Shown: positions 54,091 through 63,157, numbered from the stretch's first letter. The stretch: 64,000 bases of DNA from UKL13-2 sp031370625 (GCA_031370625.1 JANMQR010000314.1:1-64000); one strand, 5' to 3'. Numbers and translations: made by a program. Notes: generated by a model not told the origin, from the letters alone.

Positions 54091-54114
54091 CTTTCACTTT
54101 CACTTTCACTTTCG
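54091..54114. repeat. Hexamer microsatellite (CTTTCA)3-CTTTCG
   Basis: Four near-perfect CTTTCA units end about 54 bases before the start of the receiver protein, in its likely leader or promoter. Length variation could alter expression. Confidence 0.8.
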
Positions 54115-54168
54115 CTTAAGTTGAGCAATCGTGATTGTCTTGCAAATTAATGGTCAACGGAGGCTCCG

Positions 54169-54564
54169 ATGACACAGCTCAGCATTCTCTACGTTGAAGA
54201 CAACAAACAGCTTCGCAATACTATTTGCGAACTGCTTCAGAGTGATGCGCGCGTAATCGCCACCTGCGCCAGCGCGGAAGAAGCTTTTACTTTGCTGGCT
54301 ACCCGTCACTACGACGTTCTCATTACCGACATCAGCTTGCCGGGTTTGTCTGGAACCGAATTAACCCGTCGCATGATCGCATCGCGTCCCGATCAATGGG
54401 TGGTGCTGTGCTCGGGCTATGAACTGCCGCCGGATCTCAGCAAACTCGGTGCCAACGTCCGCTCGCTGATCAAGCCGTTCGAAATCGGTGATCTCGACGC
54501 CATGTTGGACGAAATCGCGTCGGCGGTGACTCGCGCGGAATCAAGCCAGAGCGCACTCAGCTAG
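54169..54564 (+). CDS. Stand-alone response regulator receiver
   Basis: The protein has 131 residues; the ATG at 54169 follows GGAGG. A complete receiver domain: ILYVEDNKQLRNTI, acceptor Asp in VLITDISLPGLSG, Thr/Ser switch replaced by VVLCSGYELPP, and Lys in LIKPFEIG. No output domain. It lies near the phytochrome operon and could be another target of its kinases, but there is no direct link. Its last 8 bases overlap the end of the convergent antiporter gene. Confidence 0.9.
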   Translation: MTQLSILYVEDNKQLRNTICELLQSDARVIATCASAEEAFTLLATRHYDVLITDISLPGLSGTELTRRMIASRPDQWVVLCSGYELPPDLSKLGANVRSLIKPFEIGDLDAMLDEIASAVTRAESSQSALS

Positions 54565-55927
54565 CCCTGCCGCCGGCCCGCTTGTCGCGTGCGTAGCGAT
54601 CCATCAGACTCGTCACCGACACACCATGCAGCACGATGGATGCAGCAACTACCGAAAGTGTGGTGGCGGCAAGTGTGCTGGCAACGTCCGGCGGTAGATC
54701 GTAATTGATCGCGTACATCAAATAAAACAGTGAGCCAACACCGCGAATGCCAAACCAGGCGATCAAGCGCTTTTGGCTTTTCGACATACCTGAGCCTGCC
54801 AGCCCCAGCGCGACCGAGATCGGTCGAAACACGAAAAACATCAGACCAACAAAGATCCACGACACGTCGCGCCAATCCACACTCCACAGCAACATGCCAA
54901 TCACGATCACCACAATAACTTCGCCAATCCGCTCCAGTTGCTCGTTAAAACTCAACACCGCATACGCCATATAAGCCGATGCATGCTTTTCATCGGTTGC
55001 CAACTCTTCTTTGTGCGCGGAATCGAGAATGCCGGGGTGGCTGCTCAGCTGGTCATCGTCCTTTGCGGGCGTGGCGATCTTCGACTCTGTTGGTGGTGCC
55101 GATGCACTCGCCGCAGTCTGGATTTGTTCCACGCGTCGCAACGCCGCACCCGCGGCGAATACCGCAAGAAAGCCATACGCGTTCAGCATCAACGCCGCCC
55201 CATAGGCCGCAGCAATTAATCCCACCGCCAAAAAGTTATCGAGACCCACGGCTTCTTTGTGCCTGCGGCGGACGTATAGCACCAGTTTGCCCACGCCAGT
55301 TCCGAGCGCAGCACCAATCACGATCCCCGCAGCCACCGCCCAGAAAACATCGACCGCGAGCCAGCGCCAACCGATTGCGCCGATTTCATGCAGGCCCATC
55401 AGCCCCAAGCCCAGCATAACAATGGGGAATGCCGTGCCGTCGTTTAGCCCGCCTTCTGCGGTCAACGCGAAACGCAATTGATCGCGGTCGGTTGGCTCAG
55501 TCACCTGAACCTCTGACGCCAGCACCGGATCAGTCGGGGCGAGAATGCCGCCCAAAAGGATCGCAGCCCCCAGCGAAAGCCCCAACAGCGTTACACCCGC
55601 CACTGCAACCAGCGCAACCGTTATCAGCATCGACACCACCGCGAGTCGAAGTGATGGCATCCAGCGGCGGTCGCGAAGGCCGGGACTTAATTTTAATCCC
55701 GACGTAAAAAGCGAAATGAGCACGACGATTTCGGCGAGCAATTCAAGTGCCGACGAATGCGTTTCTGCATTTAACGCCGTGACCGCTAGCCACAAGGGAC
55801 TGAGTGCGGCACCGATGGCGAGGTAGAGCATGGCGCTGCTAAATGGCAGGCGTGAAATGTAGGAGCTGCCAAGACTCATCGCCAGCAACAGCGTACCGCC
55901 CAGGGCGAACCAGACACCGGCTTCCAT
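54557..55927 (-). CDS. Cation:proton antiporter (CPA1/NhaP type)
   Basis: The protein has 456 residues with about 12 hydrophobic helices. Typical antiporter motifs: GGILAPTDPVLASEVQV (ion-binding Asp) and AEGGLNDGTAFPIVM (paired Asn-Asp). A soluble Ser- and Asp-rich loop (~280-320) separates the last helices, where NEQLERIGEVIVVIVIG and WFGIRGVGSLFYLMYA occur. It exchanges Na+ or K+ for protons across the inner membrane and fits the osmotic-stress theme. The stop overlaps the receiver gene end by 8 bases. Confidence 0.92.
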   Translation of the reverse strand: MEAGVWFALGGTLLLAMSLGSSYISRLPFSSAMLYLAIGAALSPLWLAVTALNAETHSSALELLAEIVVLISLFTSGLKLSPGLRDRRWMPSLRLAVVSMLITVALVAVAGVTLLGLSLGAAILLGGILAPTDPVLASEVQVTEPTDRDQLRFALTAEGGLNDGTAFPIVMLGLGLMGLHEIGAIGWRWLAVDVFWAVAAGIVIGAALGTGVGKLVLYVRRRHKEAVGLDNFLAVGLIAAAYGAALMLNAYGFLAVFAAGAALRRVEQIQTAASASAPPTESKIATPAKDDDQLSSHPGILDSAHKEELATDEKHASAYMAYAVLSFNEQLERIGEVIVVIVIGMLLWSVDWRDVSWIFVGLMFFVFRPISVALGLAGSGMSKSQKRLIAWFGIRGVGSLFYLMYAINYDLPPDVASTLAATTLSVVAASIVLHGVSVTSLMDRYARDKRAGGRAS

Positions 55928-55966
55928 CAGCGCGCGCGGCCTGGGGTGCGACGAAAACTTTGTTTA

Positions 55967-56881
55967 CTAAACACGTTGCAGCTCAATTGCTGCGTTGACG
56001 CGCTGAGCTGGCTGTGGCGAATCGCGCATTGAACCAAATCGCTGCGCGTACACCCAAGTAAATTCCGCGCCGATCAGGAAAATTTGCGCTGAGTAATACA
56101 CCCAGACCAGAATCACCGCGATCGAGCCCGCCGCGCCAAATCCGGATGCGACACCGCTTTTGCCGATGTATAAACCAATCAAAAATTTACCCATCGTAAA
56201 CAGCGCGGACGTCACAAGCGCGCCAATCCACACGTCCTGCCAACGCACCTGCGCACGCGGCATGAGTTTATAGATCATCGCAAACACCAGCGTGGACAGC
56301 ATGAATCCGACGGCCGCGTTTGCAATCTGCGCGACGATTTCCCAGCCGCCAAAAATCGGTGCCCACCACTTGCCTAGCGCGCTCACAAACGCGCCTGCGA
56401 CCAACGATACCATCAACAAAAACGCCAGCCCGAAAATCATGCCGATGGAAAGCAATCGTTCACGCAGCAGATTCAGTAGGCCTGAATTTTTTTGTCGAAT
56501 CGGCGCGCGCCAAATTCGGTCCAGCGCGTTTTGCAATTCACCGAACACACTTGTCGCCCCAATCACCAACAGCGCCACGCCCGCCATGCTCGCACCGATG
56601 CTCTGCGCGGGCTTATTCAATGACGCCAATAATGTTTCGAGTGCAGCAGCCGCATCACTGCCCATCAGGCCGCGCAATTGCCCAAACAACTCGCCGCGTG
56701 CTGCCTCGGCACCGAATACAAACCCGGCGACCGACATCACGATCAACAGCAGCGGTGCCAACGAAAATATCGTGTAGTAAGAAAGCGCCGCACCCATGCT
56801 GGGGGCAGCGTCGTCGAGCCATGCGGTGATGGCTTGTTTGAAAAGACTAAGCGAGTCGCTCGCAAAACGTCGCACGTTCAT
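55967..56881 (-). CDS. YihY/BrkB family inner-membrane protein
   Basis: ATG 56881 (MNVRRFASDSLSLFKQ) follows TGGA and is preferred to the open frame start at 56941. About 304 residues with six membrane segments; motifs PSMGAALSYYTIFSLAPLLLI and GAAGSIAVILVWVYYSAQIFLIGAEFTW are characteristic of the family. Its biochemical role is not settled (some relatives were linked to serum resistance, others to transport). It is 39 bases from the antiporter gene on the same strand, so the two are probably co-transcribed. Confidence 0.9.
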   Translation of the reverse strand: MNVRRFASDSLSLFKQAITAWLDDAAPSMGAALSYYTIFSLAPLLLIVMSVAGFVFGAEAARGELFGQLRGLMGSDAAAALETLLASLNKPAQSIGASMAGVALLVIGATSVFGELQNALDRIWRAPIRQKNSGLLNLLRERLLSIGMIFGLAFLLMVSLVAGAFVSALGKWWAPIFGGWEIVAQIANAAVGFMLSTLVFAMIYKLMPRAQVRWQDVWIGALVTSALFTMGKFLIGLYIGKSGVASGFGAAGSIAVILVWVYYSAQIFLIGAEFTWVYAQRFGSMRDSPQPAQRVNAAIELQRV

Positions 56882-57387
56882 TGGATTCCACGCATAGAAA
56901 AACGAATTGAAAGCGAAAACAATACATGTGTTCAAATTCAATGCAAAAACTCGGGTCTAGTACTGGCGCGGCTTTCAAGCCACTATTCGCCCGAGAGGCT
57001 TGCTGCTGCTCGGGTTTTTAATTTCGATTCTGCACCAGCGGAATTATTCGGTGTTGCTTACACAGCAATCGTTGCGCCAATAGTGGCAAAAAATTGATTG
57101 ACTTGACGTAGGAGAAATGACCTATCCGGCGTAGCGGTTTTAGGTTTTTGTAGAAGTATTGAGACCTGATCAATCAGCAGCGCAGATGCTTGAGAAGTCT
57201 TCAGCAAGTATAAAAACAGAGAATTTATTTTCTGCGGAGGACATGTGAAGCAACACTTCGCCTACACACAAACCAACATATTGCCTACCGCCTTGACTAC
57301 CTGCTAGTCGTATCGTGATTGTTGACCGGATTCACCGGCCATGTGATGAACATTCGCCAGCAATCAATTTAACCAAGGAGTATCGAA
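56882..57387. other. Intergenic region, no gene seen
   Basis: About 500 bases between the leftward BrkB gene and the rightward low-complexity secreted protein. It holds CCCGAG / CTCGGG followed by TTTTT (56989-57021), a weak rightward terminator-like hairpin, and GACGTAGGAGAAATG (57106-57119), related to the stress motif at 34048 and 45530. No credible frame. Confidence 0.45.
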
Positions 57388-57855
57388 ATGAATGCAACCA
57401 AACTGCTCGTATCCACTGCCGCCGCCTTCGCAACGATTGGCGCCATGGGCGCAATTGGCGTCGCTTCCGCGCAATCAACTTACAACACGCCATCCGCAGC
57501 ACCTGTGCCATCGACATCGAAAGCAACCGACCCAAATCGCGAAGCGCAGCAGCGCACCAACAAACCGGGCACCGCGAGTCCGGCTGATGCTTCACCGGTT
57601 AACAGGCCAATCAGCGGCATGAACGACGGCGCTGCCAGTGCCATGGACAAAAGCAACACCGGCCGCGTGAAAAGTACAGCACCAAATACCACCGACAACA
57701 GCAGCATGGGCACAACCATGAATGCGACACCCAACGCCACCGACAACACTAGCACCATGAACAAAGATACGAGTGGGAATACGGAGCGCTCAACCAACAT
57801 GAACGACACAACCGGCATGCGCGCTGAACGTGCACCAAGAGCCGACCGCAACTAG
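57388..57855 (+). CDS. Secreted low-complexity Ser/Thr/Asn-rich protein
   Basis: The protein has 155 residues; the ATG at 57388 follows AAGGAG. The signal peptide (MNATKLLVSTAAAFATIGAM) ends at VASAQ. The mature chain is disordered, built from Ser, Thr, Asn, Met and Asp runs (NTTDNSSMGTTMNATPNATD, NTERSTNMNDTTG), with a basic tail (RAERAPRADRN). No domain is recognised; similar proteins occur among stress genes. Extracytoplasmic. Confidence 0.75.
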   Translation: MNATKLLVSTAAAFATIGAMGAIGVASAQSTYNTPSAAPVPSTSKATDPNREAQQRTNKPGTASPADASPVNRPISGMNDGAASAMDKSNTGRVKSTAPNTTDNSSMGTTMNATPNATDNTSTMNKDTSGNTERSTNMNDTTGMRAERAPRADRN

Positions 57856-57967
57856 GAAAATTCGCGCGCAATTGGTGTGGCAGTCCGCCTGCAAAGCGGG
57901 CGGTCGACCGCGCCGCGCGGTTCCTTGACCAGCGAAACGTTTTAATCCACCACGAGCGCGCAAAGCA

Positions 57968-58732
57968 ATGCGAATTTCGCCGTCAAGCGCTCGTCAATCG
58001 CTGCTGGAGATAAGCGTCGGCGGCGCGCTGGGCGGTGCTTGTGTGATTGCAGGCTGGTTGGCAATCGCAGTGGCCTCGACGCCACCGGCAAACTCGGCCC
58101 CATTAACGTCTTCTGCCAGCACCGTAGTGGAAAGGATTGCCGACATCGGCGACGCTGCTATTTCCAATCAGGCGCGACAAATTGCAAACTGGGTCGCAAA
58201 TTCTCGGGACAACCGTGAACTTGATTTTGTCATCATCGATAAAAAGAACGCAGCGGTATATGTGTTCAATGCCGATGCGCATTTGCTCGCCTCGTCCCCC
58301 GTGCTACTAGGTTCTGCGGCGGGCGACGATTCTGTGCCCGGTATCGGCACAAGGCCAATGAAGCAGATACGTCAAGCCGAACGGACCACACCCGCTGGCA
58401 GGTTCATCGCCGAGCGCGGCAGAAATACAGATGGCGAAGATATTGTCTGGATTGATTACGATGCGGCGGTATCGATGCACCGCGTGCGTGCGACTAATAA
58501 AACAGAGCGACGGCTCGAGCGATTGGCCACAGCCAGTACCGACGACAATCGAATTTCCTACGGATGCGTGAACGTACCGGTCAGATTTTATGAAGCGTAC
58601 ATACAGCCTCTGTTCGCGACAAATCTCGCTGTAGTCTATGTGCTGCCCGAGGTGAAGTCATTGGCAGAAGTTTTCGGCGTCGCTGCTTCGGCGGCGTATT
58701 TATCCTCACCAACGAGACCGGCTCTGCCATAA
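57968..58732 (+). CDS. L,D-transpeptidase-family (YkuD) protein
   Basis: The protein has 254 residues. An N-terminal hydrophobic segment (VGGALGGACVIAGWLAIAV) anchors or exports it. The catalytic region holds TTPAGRF, SMHRVRA and SYGCVNVPVRFYE, which fits the [ST]HGC consensus with Tyr in place of His before Gly-Cys. The Cys nucleophile is kept. Such enzymes cross-link peptidoglycan or attach proteins to it. GC-rich inverted repeats lie in the 110 bases before the start. Confidence 0.85.
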   Translation: MRISPSSARQSLLEISVGGALGGACVIAGWLAIAVASTPPANSAPLTSSASTVVERIADIGDAAISNQARQIANWVANSRDNRELDFVIIDKKNAAVYVFNADAHLLASSPVLLGSAAGDDSVPGIGTRPMKQIRQAERTTPAGRFIAERGRNTDGEDIVWIDYDAAVSMHRVRATNKTERRLERLATASTDDNRISYGCVNVPVRFYEAYIQPLFATNLAVVYVLPEVKSLAEVFGVAASAAYLSSPTRPALP

Positions 58733-58874
58733 CTGGACATTTAAATTTTCACGTGCGTGTAGATAGATTTCGCCTCACCCGTTCAAACACTATTTTTAGT
58801 TGTGCCTACATTGGAAAGCTGCCCGGCCGGATTCGCCGCGTGCTGCTGATGTCGGGGCTAGCGCAAAAAGCTGA

Positions 58875-59333
58875 CTAGGCAAAACCAATATCGTTCGCAC
58901 AACTTGAAAGCAACGACTGACCGCGCTTCGTGCTCAACGCTTGCTGATGAAGAGCGACGCCGCCACGATGGATGACTTGGTGTTGGCAATGTTCTGGCGC
59001 GAACAGCGCCACCAGCTTTTCAAAAACGCCTTTGGCTTTTTCGCTGTTGTCTTCAGTGACATTGCACACATAAAGATCGATTGCCACGCTCGCAAATTCT
59101 GGCCAGGTATGAATGGCCAGGTGTGATTCGGCGAGAAGAAATAAACCGGTGGCTCCTTCGGGCGCGAATTGGTGAAAAGCTCGACCCATTATTTGAAGGC
59201 CGGAGGCGCTGACGATTTTTTCGCACGCTGTTTCCAATATCGCCGAACTTCTGAGTAGCGCGGCATCACATCGACATTTGGCAAAATCGCCAACCCATTG
59301 CGTGCCGACTGCTGTTGAGATGAAATGATCCAT
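58875..59333 (-). CDS. speD: S-adenosylmethionine decarboxylase proenzyme SpeD
   Basis: The protein has 152 residues, ATG 59333. The self-cleavage Ser that becomes the pyruvoyl group is in LLAESHLAIHTWPEF, and the family start MDHFISTAVGTQWV is seen. It gives decarboxylated SAM, the aminopropyl donor for spermidine. No spermidine synthase gene (speE) is beside it. A SemiSWEET-like gene lies 26 bases upstream on the same strand. Confidence 0.93.
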   Translation of the reverse strand: MDHFISTAVGTQWVGDFAKCRCDAALLRSSAILETACEKIVSASGLQIMGRAFHQFAPEGATGLFLLAESHLAIHTWPEFASVAIDLYVCNVTEDNSEKAKGVFEKLVALFAPEHCQHQVIHRGGVALHQQALSTKRGQSLLSSCANDIGFA

Positions 59334-59359
59334 GAGTGTAAATAGATTTAGTGGTTGGT

Positions 59360-59647
59360 CTAAGACGCATCAGCGGATGACGCGGGCGGATTCGCTTTGC
59401 TTCGTGAATACAAGAATTGACCGATGCAGGCGGTGGCGAGCATAAAGACATTGGTGACGACAAAAACCCAATTTTTTAGCATCAGGCTATAGATGATGAA
59501 ACCGGTCGATGCTGCCATTTGCCCAACAAATAGCCACTTTGAGACACCCGCCGATTTTCCGGATTTCCATTGAGTGTAGACCTGCCTGCCGATTGTCGTC
59601 AGCAGCACCACACTGGCCGTCCATCCGATTGCATCCACCAGTTCCAT
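59360..59647 (-). CDS. SemiSWEET/PQ-loop type small membrane protein
   Basis: The protein has 95 residues with three predicted helices (VDAIGWTASVVLLTTIGRQV, GQMAASTGFIIYSLML, FVVTNVFMLATACIGQFLY), the triple-helix bundle of SemiSWEET half-transporters. A polar segment QVYTQWKSGKSAG matches the PQ-loop zone. It would form a dimer that passes small sugars or amino acids. It likely shares a transcript with speD; the substrate is unknown. Confidence 0.78.
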   Translation of the reverse strand: MELVDAIGWTASVVLLTTIGRQVYTQWKSGKSAGVSKWLFVGQMAASTGFIIYSLMLKNWVFVVTNVFMLATACIGQFLYSRSKANPPASSADAS

Positions 59648-59703
59648 CTGCTTTCAAGCCTCTATTCCATATCAATGTCACATCAAATTTCTGTTGCCAA
59701 TTG

Positions 59704-60006
59704 CTAATGCGTCTGTGACCCGATTTCATCGCGCATGCTCGTCGGAATGGCTGATTCCAGCGGGATTCGGAATTCATTTGATTCCGGTAGCGCCGCAACG
59801 GTGCGCAAATGGCGATTACAAATAAACCAGATTTCATCGCGGTCATTCGACAAAATAAAATAGGCGTCGGAGGTTTCTGATGGATTAAACATGCCGAGCG
59901 CGCGGTAGCTGGTGTTGAGCGTAAACCCACTTTCGAGCGGCAGCGGCCGTGGACCATTCTCGAGCTGGTTGATGCGCAAAAAAAGATGTGTGTCTAGCGT
60001 TAGCAT
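59704..60006 (-). CDS. Hypothetical protein (100 aa)
   Basis: ATG 60006 (MLTLDTHLFLRINQLENG); the frame is also open to a TTG at 60021. The sequence is well mixed, with FILSNDRDEIWFICNRHLRTV and a central IFxLSN beta pattern, and no signal or membrane segment. It lies between the SemiSWEET gene and the transglutaminase, on the same strand. I do not recognise a family; the amino-acid balance suggests a real protein. Confidence 0.6.
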   Translation of the reverse strand: MLTLDTHLFLRINQLENGPRPLPLESGFTLNTSYRALGMFNPSETSDAYFILSNDRDEIWFICNRHLRTVAALPESNEFRIPLESAIPTSMRDEIGSQTH

Positions 60007-60163
60007 AATCAAATCTTTCAATCGGGTTCAGCGAGTTCGCTAAACGATGAACATGATCATGCCTTTGAAGCGGGCCAGCGAAAGTAAGCGTCGATACATA
60101 CGGCGTGTAGGGAATCGTCCCGTGCATTTCAGGTGACCAGCTGCACGCGTTGCGGTTGCAGTT

Positions 60164-61072
60164 TCAATTCACGCGCTGCACCCGCACATCCACATCCATG
60201 CCCAGGTAATCACCCGGCGCGCCGATCCACGTGCCACTGACCGGTGACGCCTGCGCCGCGTGTCGCGCAAATCCAACGCGCACCAGTTCATTACCGCCCA
60301 CCAAGTTGTTGGTCGGATCAAACGGCAGCCAACCCGCGCCCGGCAAATAGACTTGCAGCCATGCGTGGGTCGAGCCGCCACCTATCACTCCCCCGCCGAG
60401 ATCGTCGGCATTCGCGTCCAGTGCGCGGGAGTAAAGATAACCAGACACAAATTTTGCGGCATAGCCAAGATGGCGAACGGCTTCGATCATGAGCGTGGCG
60501 AAATCGCGGCAGGTCCCGCTATTGCGGGCCAACGTTTCATACGGTGTTTGCACGCCTTCGACGAAGCGTGCCTCGTAGCTGAACGTATCTCGGATATGGC
60601 GGGTCATTGCGATCAGCGCATCGCGTATTCCCACCTGGCCGCCAGTGGTGATATCAGCATTAACGAACTGGCGCGCCCACATTGCAAGCGTGCCGTCCGG
60701 ATCGGCGTAGTACGGCGTAATGTAGGGCAGCAGCACAATGTAGTCATCCGCATCGTAGGCGAACGGATAATATTGCGTGGACGGATCCAACGGTAAATCA
60801 AGAGCGCGCGTGCCGGTGTGCTCAACTTTGAATGAGGCGACAATTTCAAGCTCTTGCGCGGGCGATTGTGGCTCTACGATTGCGACTGAATTCAAAAACA
60901 CGTCTTGAATGAGGCGGATGTCGACTGGCTCTGGTGTTACGGTCAAATCAGTTTCCAGAACGCGCAGATCATGGCTGTCGCGCGGGCGAAACATCACCCG
61001 ATGCTCTCCTAACGTCACCGGCTGCGCGAACCGATAGCGGGTGGTGTGAGTAATTTTCAAAATGACACTCAT
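60164..61072 (-). CDS. Transglutaminase-like cysteine peptidase-fold protein
   Basis: ATG 61072 (MSVILKITHTTRYRF) is preferred to the open start at 61213; AGAGG lies just upstream. The product has 302 residues. An N-terminal beta-sandwich (RFAQPVTLGEHRVMFRPRD) is followed by the transglutaminase core: Cys in NSGTCRDFATLMIEAVRHLG, His in STHAWLQVYLPGAGW, Asp in FDPTNN. This bacterial group (often next to other unknown proteins) is thought to act on peptides or proteins, but no substrate is known. Cytoplasmic: no signal seen. Confidence 0.9.
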   Translation of the reverse strand: MSVILKITHTTRYRFAQPVTLGEHRVMFRPRDSHDLRVLETDLTVTPEPVDIRLIQDVFLNSVAIVEPQSPAQELEIVASFKVEHTGTRALDLPLDPSTQYYPFAYDADDYIVLLPYITPYYADPDGTLAMWARQFVNADITTGGQVGIRDALIAMTRHIRDTFSYEARFVEGVQTPYETLARNSGTCRDFATLMIEAVRHLGYAAKFVSGYLYSRALDANADDLGGGVIGGGSTHAWLQVYLPGAGWLPFDPTNNLVGGNELVRVGFARHAAQASPVSGTWIGAPGDYLGMDVDVRVQRVN

Positions 61073-61325
61073 GGAACCTCTTGTTGAAACGTTCGGCCTT
61101 GCTGCCCTTATCGCGCGAAGGCATTGAAGCGCAAATGCGCACAAGCGTTGAAAAATAGCGCTGCTCGATTGCAGCAACGTCAGTGTTGTCTTACGTCTTG
61201 GCGACATTTCCACCGATGGATGAAAACACGGAAATCATTAAACTCAATCTTCGAATCCAAATTCTATTGAATTTGCAATGTGGAATTTGCACTGTGTAGG
61301 ACCACGAAACCGAAAGGAAGTCATC

Positions 61326-61487
61326 ATGATCAAAAAACTTTTAATGGTTGTACTCACCACCAGCCTCGTTGCAAAAGGTGTGCAAGTTTTGCTGCAGCGT
61401 GCTGATGCGCGCACCCGAGTGCAGAAGAAGCGCGAGCGCAAATCCGAGGTACAACGTTGGGAAAACGAAGGCGGGCCGGCAGCTTAG
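61326..61487 (+). CDS. Small basic protein with N-terminal hydrophobic segment (53 aa)
   Basis: The ATG at 61326 has AAAGGAAG at good spacing; the frame extends upstream to 61278, but the RBS supports this start. MIKKLLMVVLTTSLVAKGVQ may be a signal or anchor, followed by a strongly basic stretch (RTRVQKKRERKSEVQR). A GTGTAGGACCACGA motif (61294-61307) just upstream resembles the stress motif at 34048. The function is unknown. A CCCGCA / TGCGGG hairpin with TTT follows at about 61516-61541. Confidence 0.62.
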   Translation: MIKKLLMVVLTTSLVAKGVQVLLQRADARTRVQKKRERKSEVQRWENEGGPAA

Positions 61488-61814
61488 TGCTGGTTTTCCG
61501 GAACCTAAAAAGTCCACTGCCCGCATCGTAAAAGTGGTGCGGGTTTGCGCTTGCCCGTTCAATTCCTCAGCCCATCAGTAAAAGTGGCTGAGTTACTGTC
61601 TGTTTCTCAACGCTGAAAACTGCAGTATCTGCTGTAGTGAGACTGGCAGTAATTTAGGCGAATCTACTTTAGTCAAATCAAGCATTAACGCGCTTTTACA
61701 GCCATAATTGCCCCAAACACCGCGCTAGCAATGGCGTTCACATATTCTATTTTAACCAAAACGCCGCGCCGCATCGGCCGCAACTAGCGGCCGATGCATC
61801 GTTTTGACATCTAA
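61488..61814. other. Intergenic region with a diverged repeat
   Basis: No gene. TACAGCCATAATTGCC (61697-61712) recurs exactly at 45071-45086, in a related ~60-bp context with GCGC on both sides; both lie downstream of leftward small genes. A weak hairpin sits near 61516-61541. Confidence 0.5.
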
Positions 61815-62177
61815 TTACTTGCGCTGAACGCTTCCGGGCATGGAAGAATTGCCCTGCGTGTTCCCGTCTGTCTTGCGAATTTCTCGCTCGAACATTCTGG
61901 TGCGCATGTCTTGGCGTGACATGTTGCCTTTTTTGCCTGAATCCATCCGGTCGTAATTCGAACCGTAATAGGCCACGTATTCATCACGTGAAATCATGCC
62001 GTCTTTGTTGCTATCCATCGTGGCGTACAGCGAGTCGTACTCTGCATCGGTCATGCGAGCCACTTCGGCTGGCGTGGCCTGAGTTTGGGCAGATACACCC
62101 ATTGATGCAGCACCTATGGCGCCAGCACATATCGCTGACATCAGTACCACTTTTGCATTGCGCATTGTCTTATTCAT
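61815..62177 (-). CDS. Exported EF-hand protein
   Basis: The protein has 120 residues; the ATG at 62177 follows AGGAG. A signal peptide (KVVLMSAICAGAIGAASMG) ends at SAQTQ. An EF-hand loop DSNKDGMISRDE has all calcium-ligand positions (D, N, D, M-O, S, E). The second half (YDRMDSGKKGNMSRQD) is a degenerate second hand. It is a periplasmic calcium-binding protein of unknown target. Other genes near it are small stress proteins. Confidence 0.85.
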   Translation of the reverse strand: MNKTMRNAKVVLMSAICAGAIGAASMGVSAQTQATPAEVARMTDAEYDSLYATMDSNKDGMISRDEYVAYYGSNYDRMDSGKKGNMSRQDMRTRMFEREIRKTDGNTQGNSSMPGSVQRK

Positions 62178-62262
62178 TTTCGAACTCCTGGAAGTTGAAC
62201 TGCTAAAGCGCGAGCCGGCCGGGGTCGGCGGCTCGCGGAAACGTCACATAATCGGTCAACGA

Positions 62263-62691
62263 TTACAGGCGATTTTCATTTCTCAAGGTGGTGCCGTAGT
62301 AACTGTGGACCTGGCCCTGCCATGTTTGATCTGCCATATCAGGCCAATCATCTTTATCAAAGCCTGGCGCATCCGCCAAACGCTCTTTATCGATATCGAG
62401 TACGAAACGTTTGTTTACTGTGTCGAGCTTTAACGCATCCCATGGCACAGCAAAAAGTTTCTCGCCGAAACCCATCACACCGCCGTACGACAAAACGGCA
62501 TAGCTGACTTTTCCGTTTGGCACATCGAGCATGATCTCTTTAATGTCGCCTAAATCTTCGTCCTGCTTGTTATATACGTCGTTGCCCAGCAACGTCTCGG
62601 CCCCCATCAATCGCGGTCCCGGTCCATCACCGTCGCTTTTCGTATTTGTGCCCGCATACATTCCGTATTGGTCGTTTTCAAGATAGCTCAT
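62263..62691 (-). CDS. PRC-barrel domain protein
   Basis: ATG 62691 (MSYLENDQYGMY) follows AAGGA; the frame is open to a TTG at 62706. The product has 142 residues. The core GAETLLGNDVYNKQDEDLGDIKEIMLD, then YAVLSYGGVMGFGEKLFAVPWDAL is the PRC-barrel fold, the domain found in photosynthetic reaction centre H subunits and in stress proteins. Cytoplasmic, function unclear. It belongs with the nearby EF-hand and CsbD-type stress genes. Confidence 0.88.
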   Translation of the reverse strand: MSYLENDQYGMYAGTNTKSDGDGPGPRLMGAETLLGNDVYNKQDEDLGDIKEIMLDVPNGKVSYAVLSYGGVMGFGEKLFAVPWDALKLDTVNKRFVLDIDKERLADAPGFDKDDWPDMADQTWQGQVHSYYGTTLRNENRL

Positions 62692-62706
62692 TGAATTTCC
62701 TTTCAA

Positions 62707-63157
62707 AGTTCGAAGTACTAATTACACGATAGGCGAGGCATATCAAAGCTAGGCTCAACACCTCCTAAAGGTGCTGCATCCTCGCTGGCAACCTGCAAAC
62801 AAACAGGCTCGCCAGCTTTTGCTGCCCTCTTGATCAGCAACGTTTAAAACAATTGCGACCAGACGAAATAATAAGGTCGCGGCAAAAAAAGTCGTGTCCG
62901 AAAATCTCGCCAACGCTTGTAAGACGTTGGGAAAAATGCGCTCGAACCGTTGCATTCGGCACGCATGTGCAGCGCGTGCGGGGCATGTTTGCGCTGCCGG
63001 ATAGTGCGATGCCTGCTAGCGCGATGCCTGATACCACGTGGCTGAATGTCGGCGATGTCCTACCGCCCACACCGGCATGCGCGTACGGAAACGTATTTTC
63101 GTTTTCTCTACAGTTATCCCTGTACGAAAAATAACTTTCCACACAGGAGCTGTAAAG
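62707..63157. other. Intergenic region, no gene accepted
   Basis: About 450 bases before the membrane protein at the right edge. GCGATGCCTG occurs twice (63006-63015 and 63020-63029). Frames seen on both strands (62834-63142 and 62853-63134) overlap and lack ribosome sites, so I take neither as a gene. Confidence 0.45.

Noticed and set aside
56989..57021. CCCGAG / CTCGGG hairpin with T5 on the plus strand
   Set aside because: No plus-strand gene ends nearby; listed only as a weak hairpin in the intergenic description.
62834..63142. Overlapping plus and minus frames in the gap before the last gene
   Set aside because: They overlap each other, have no ribosome sites and no recognisable motif.
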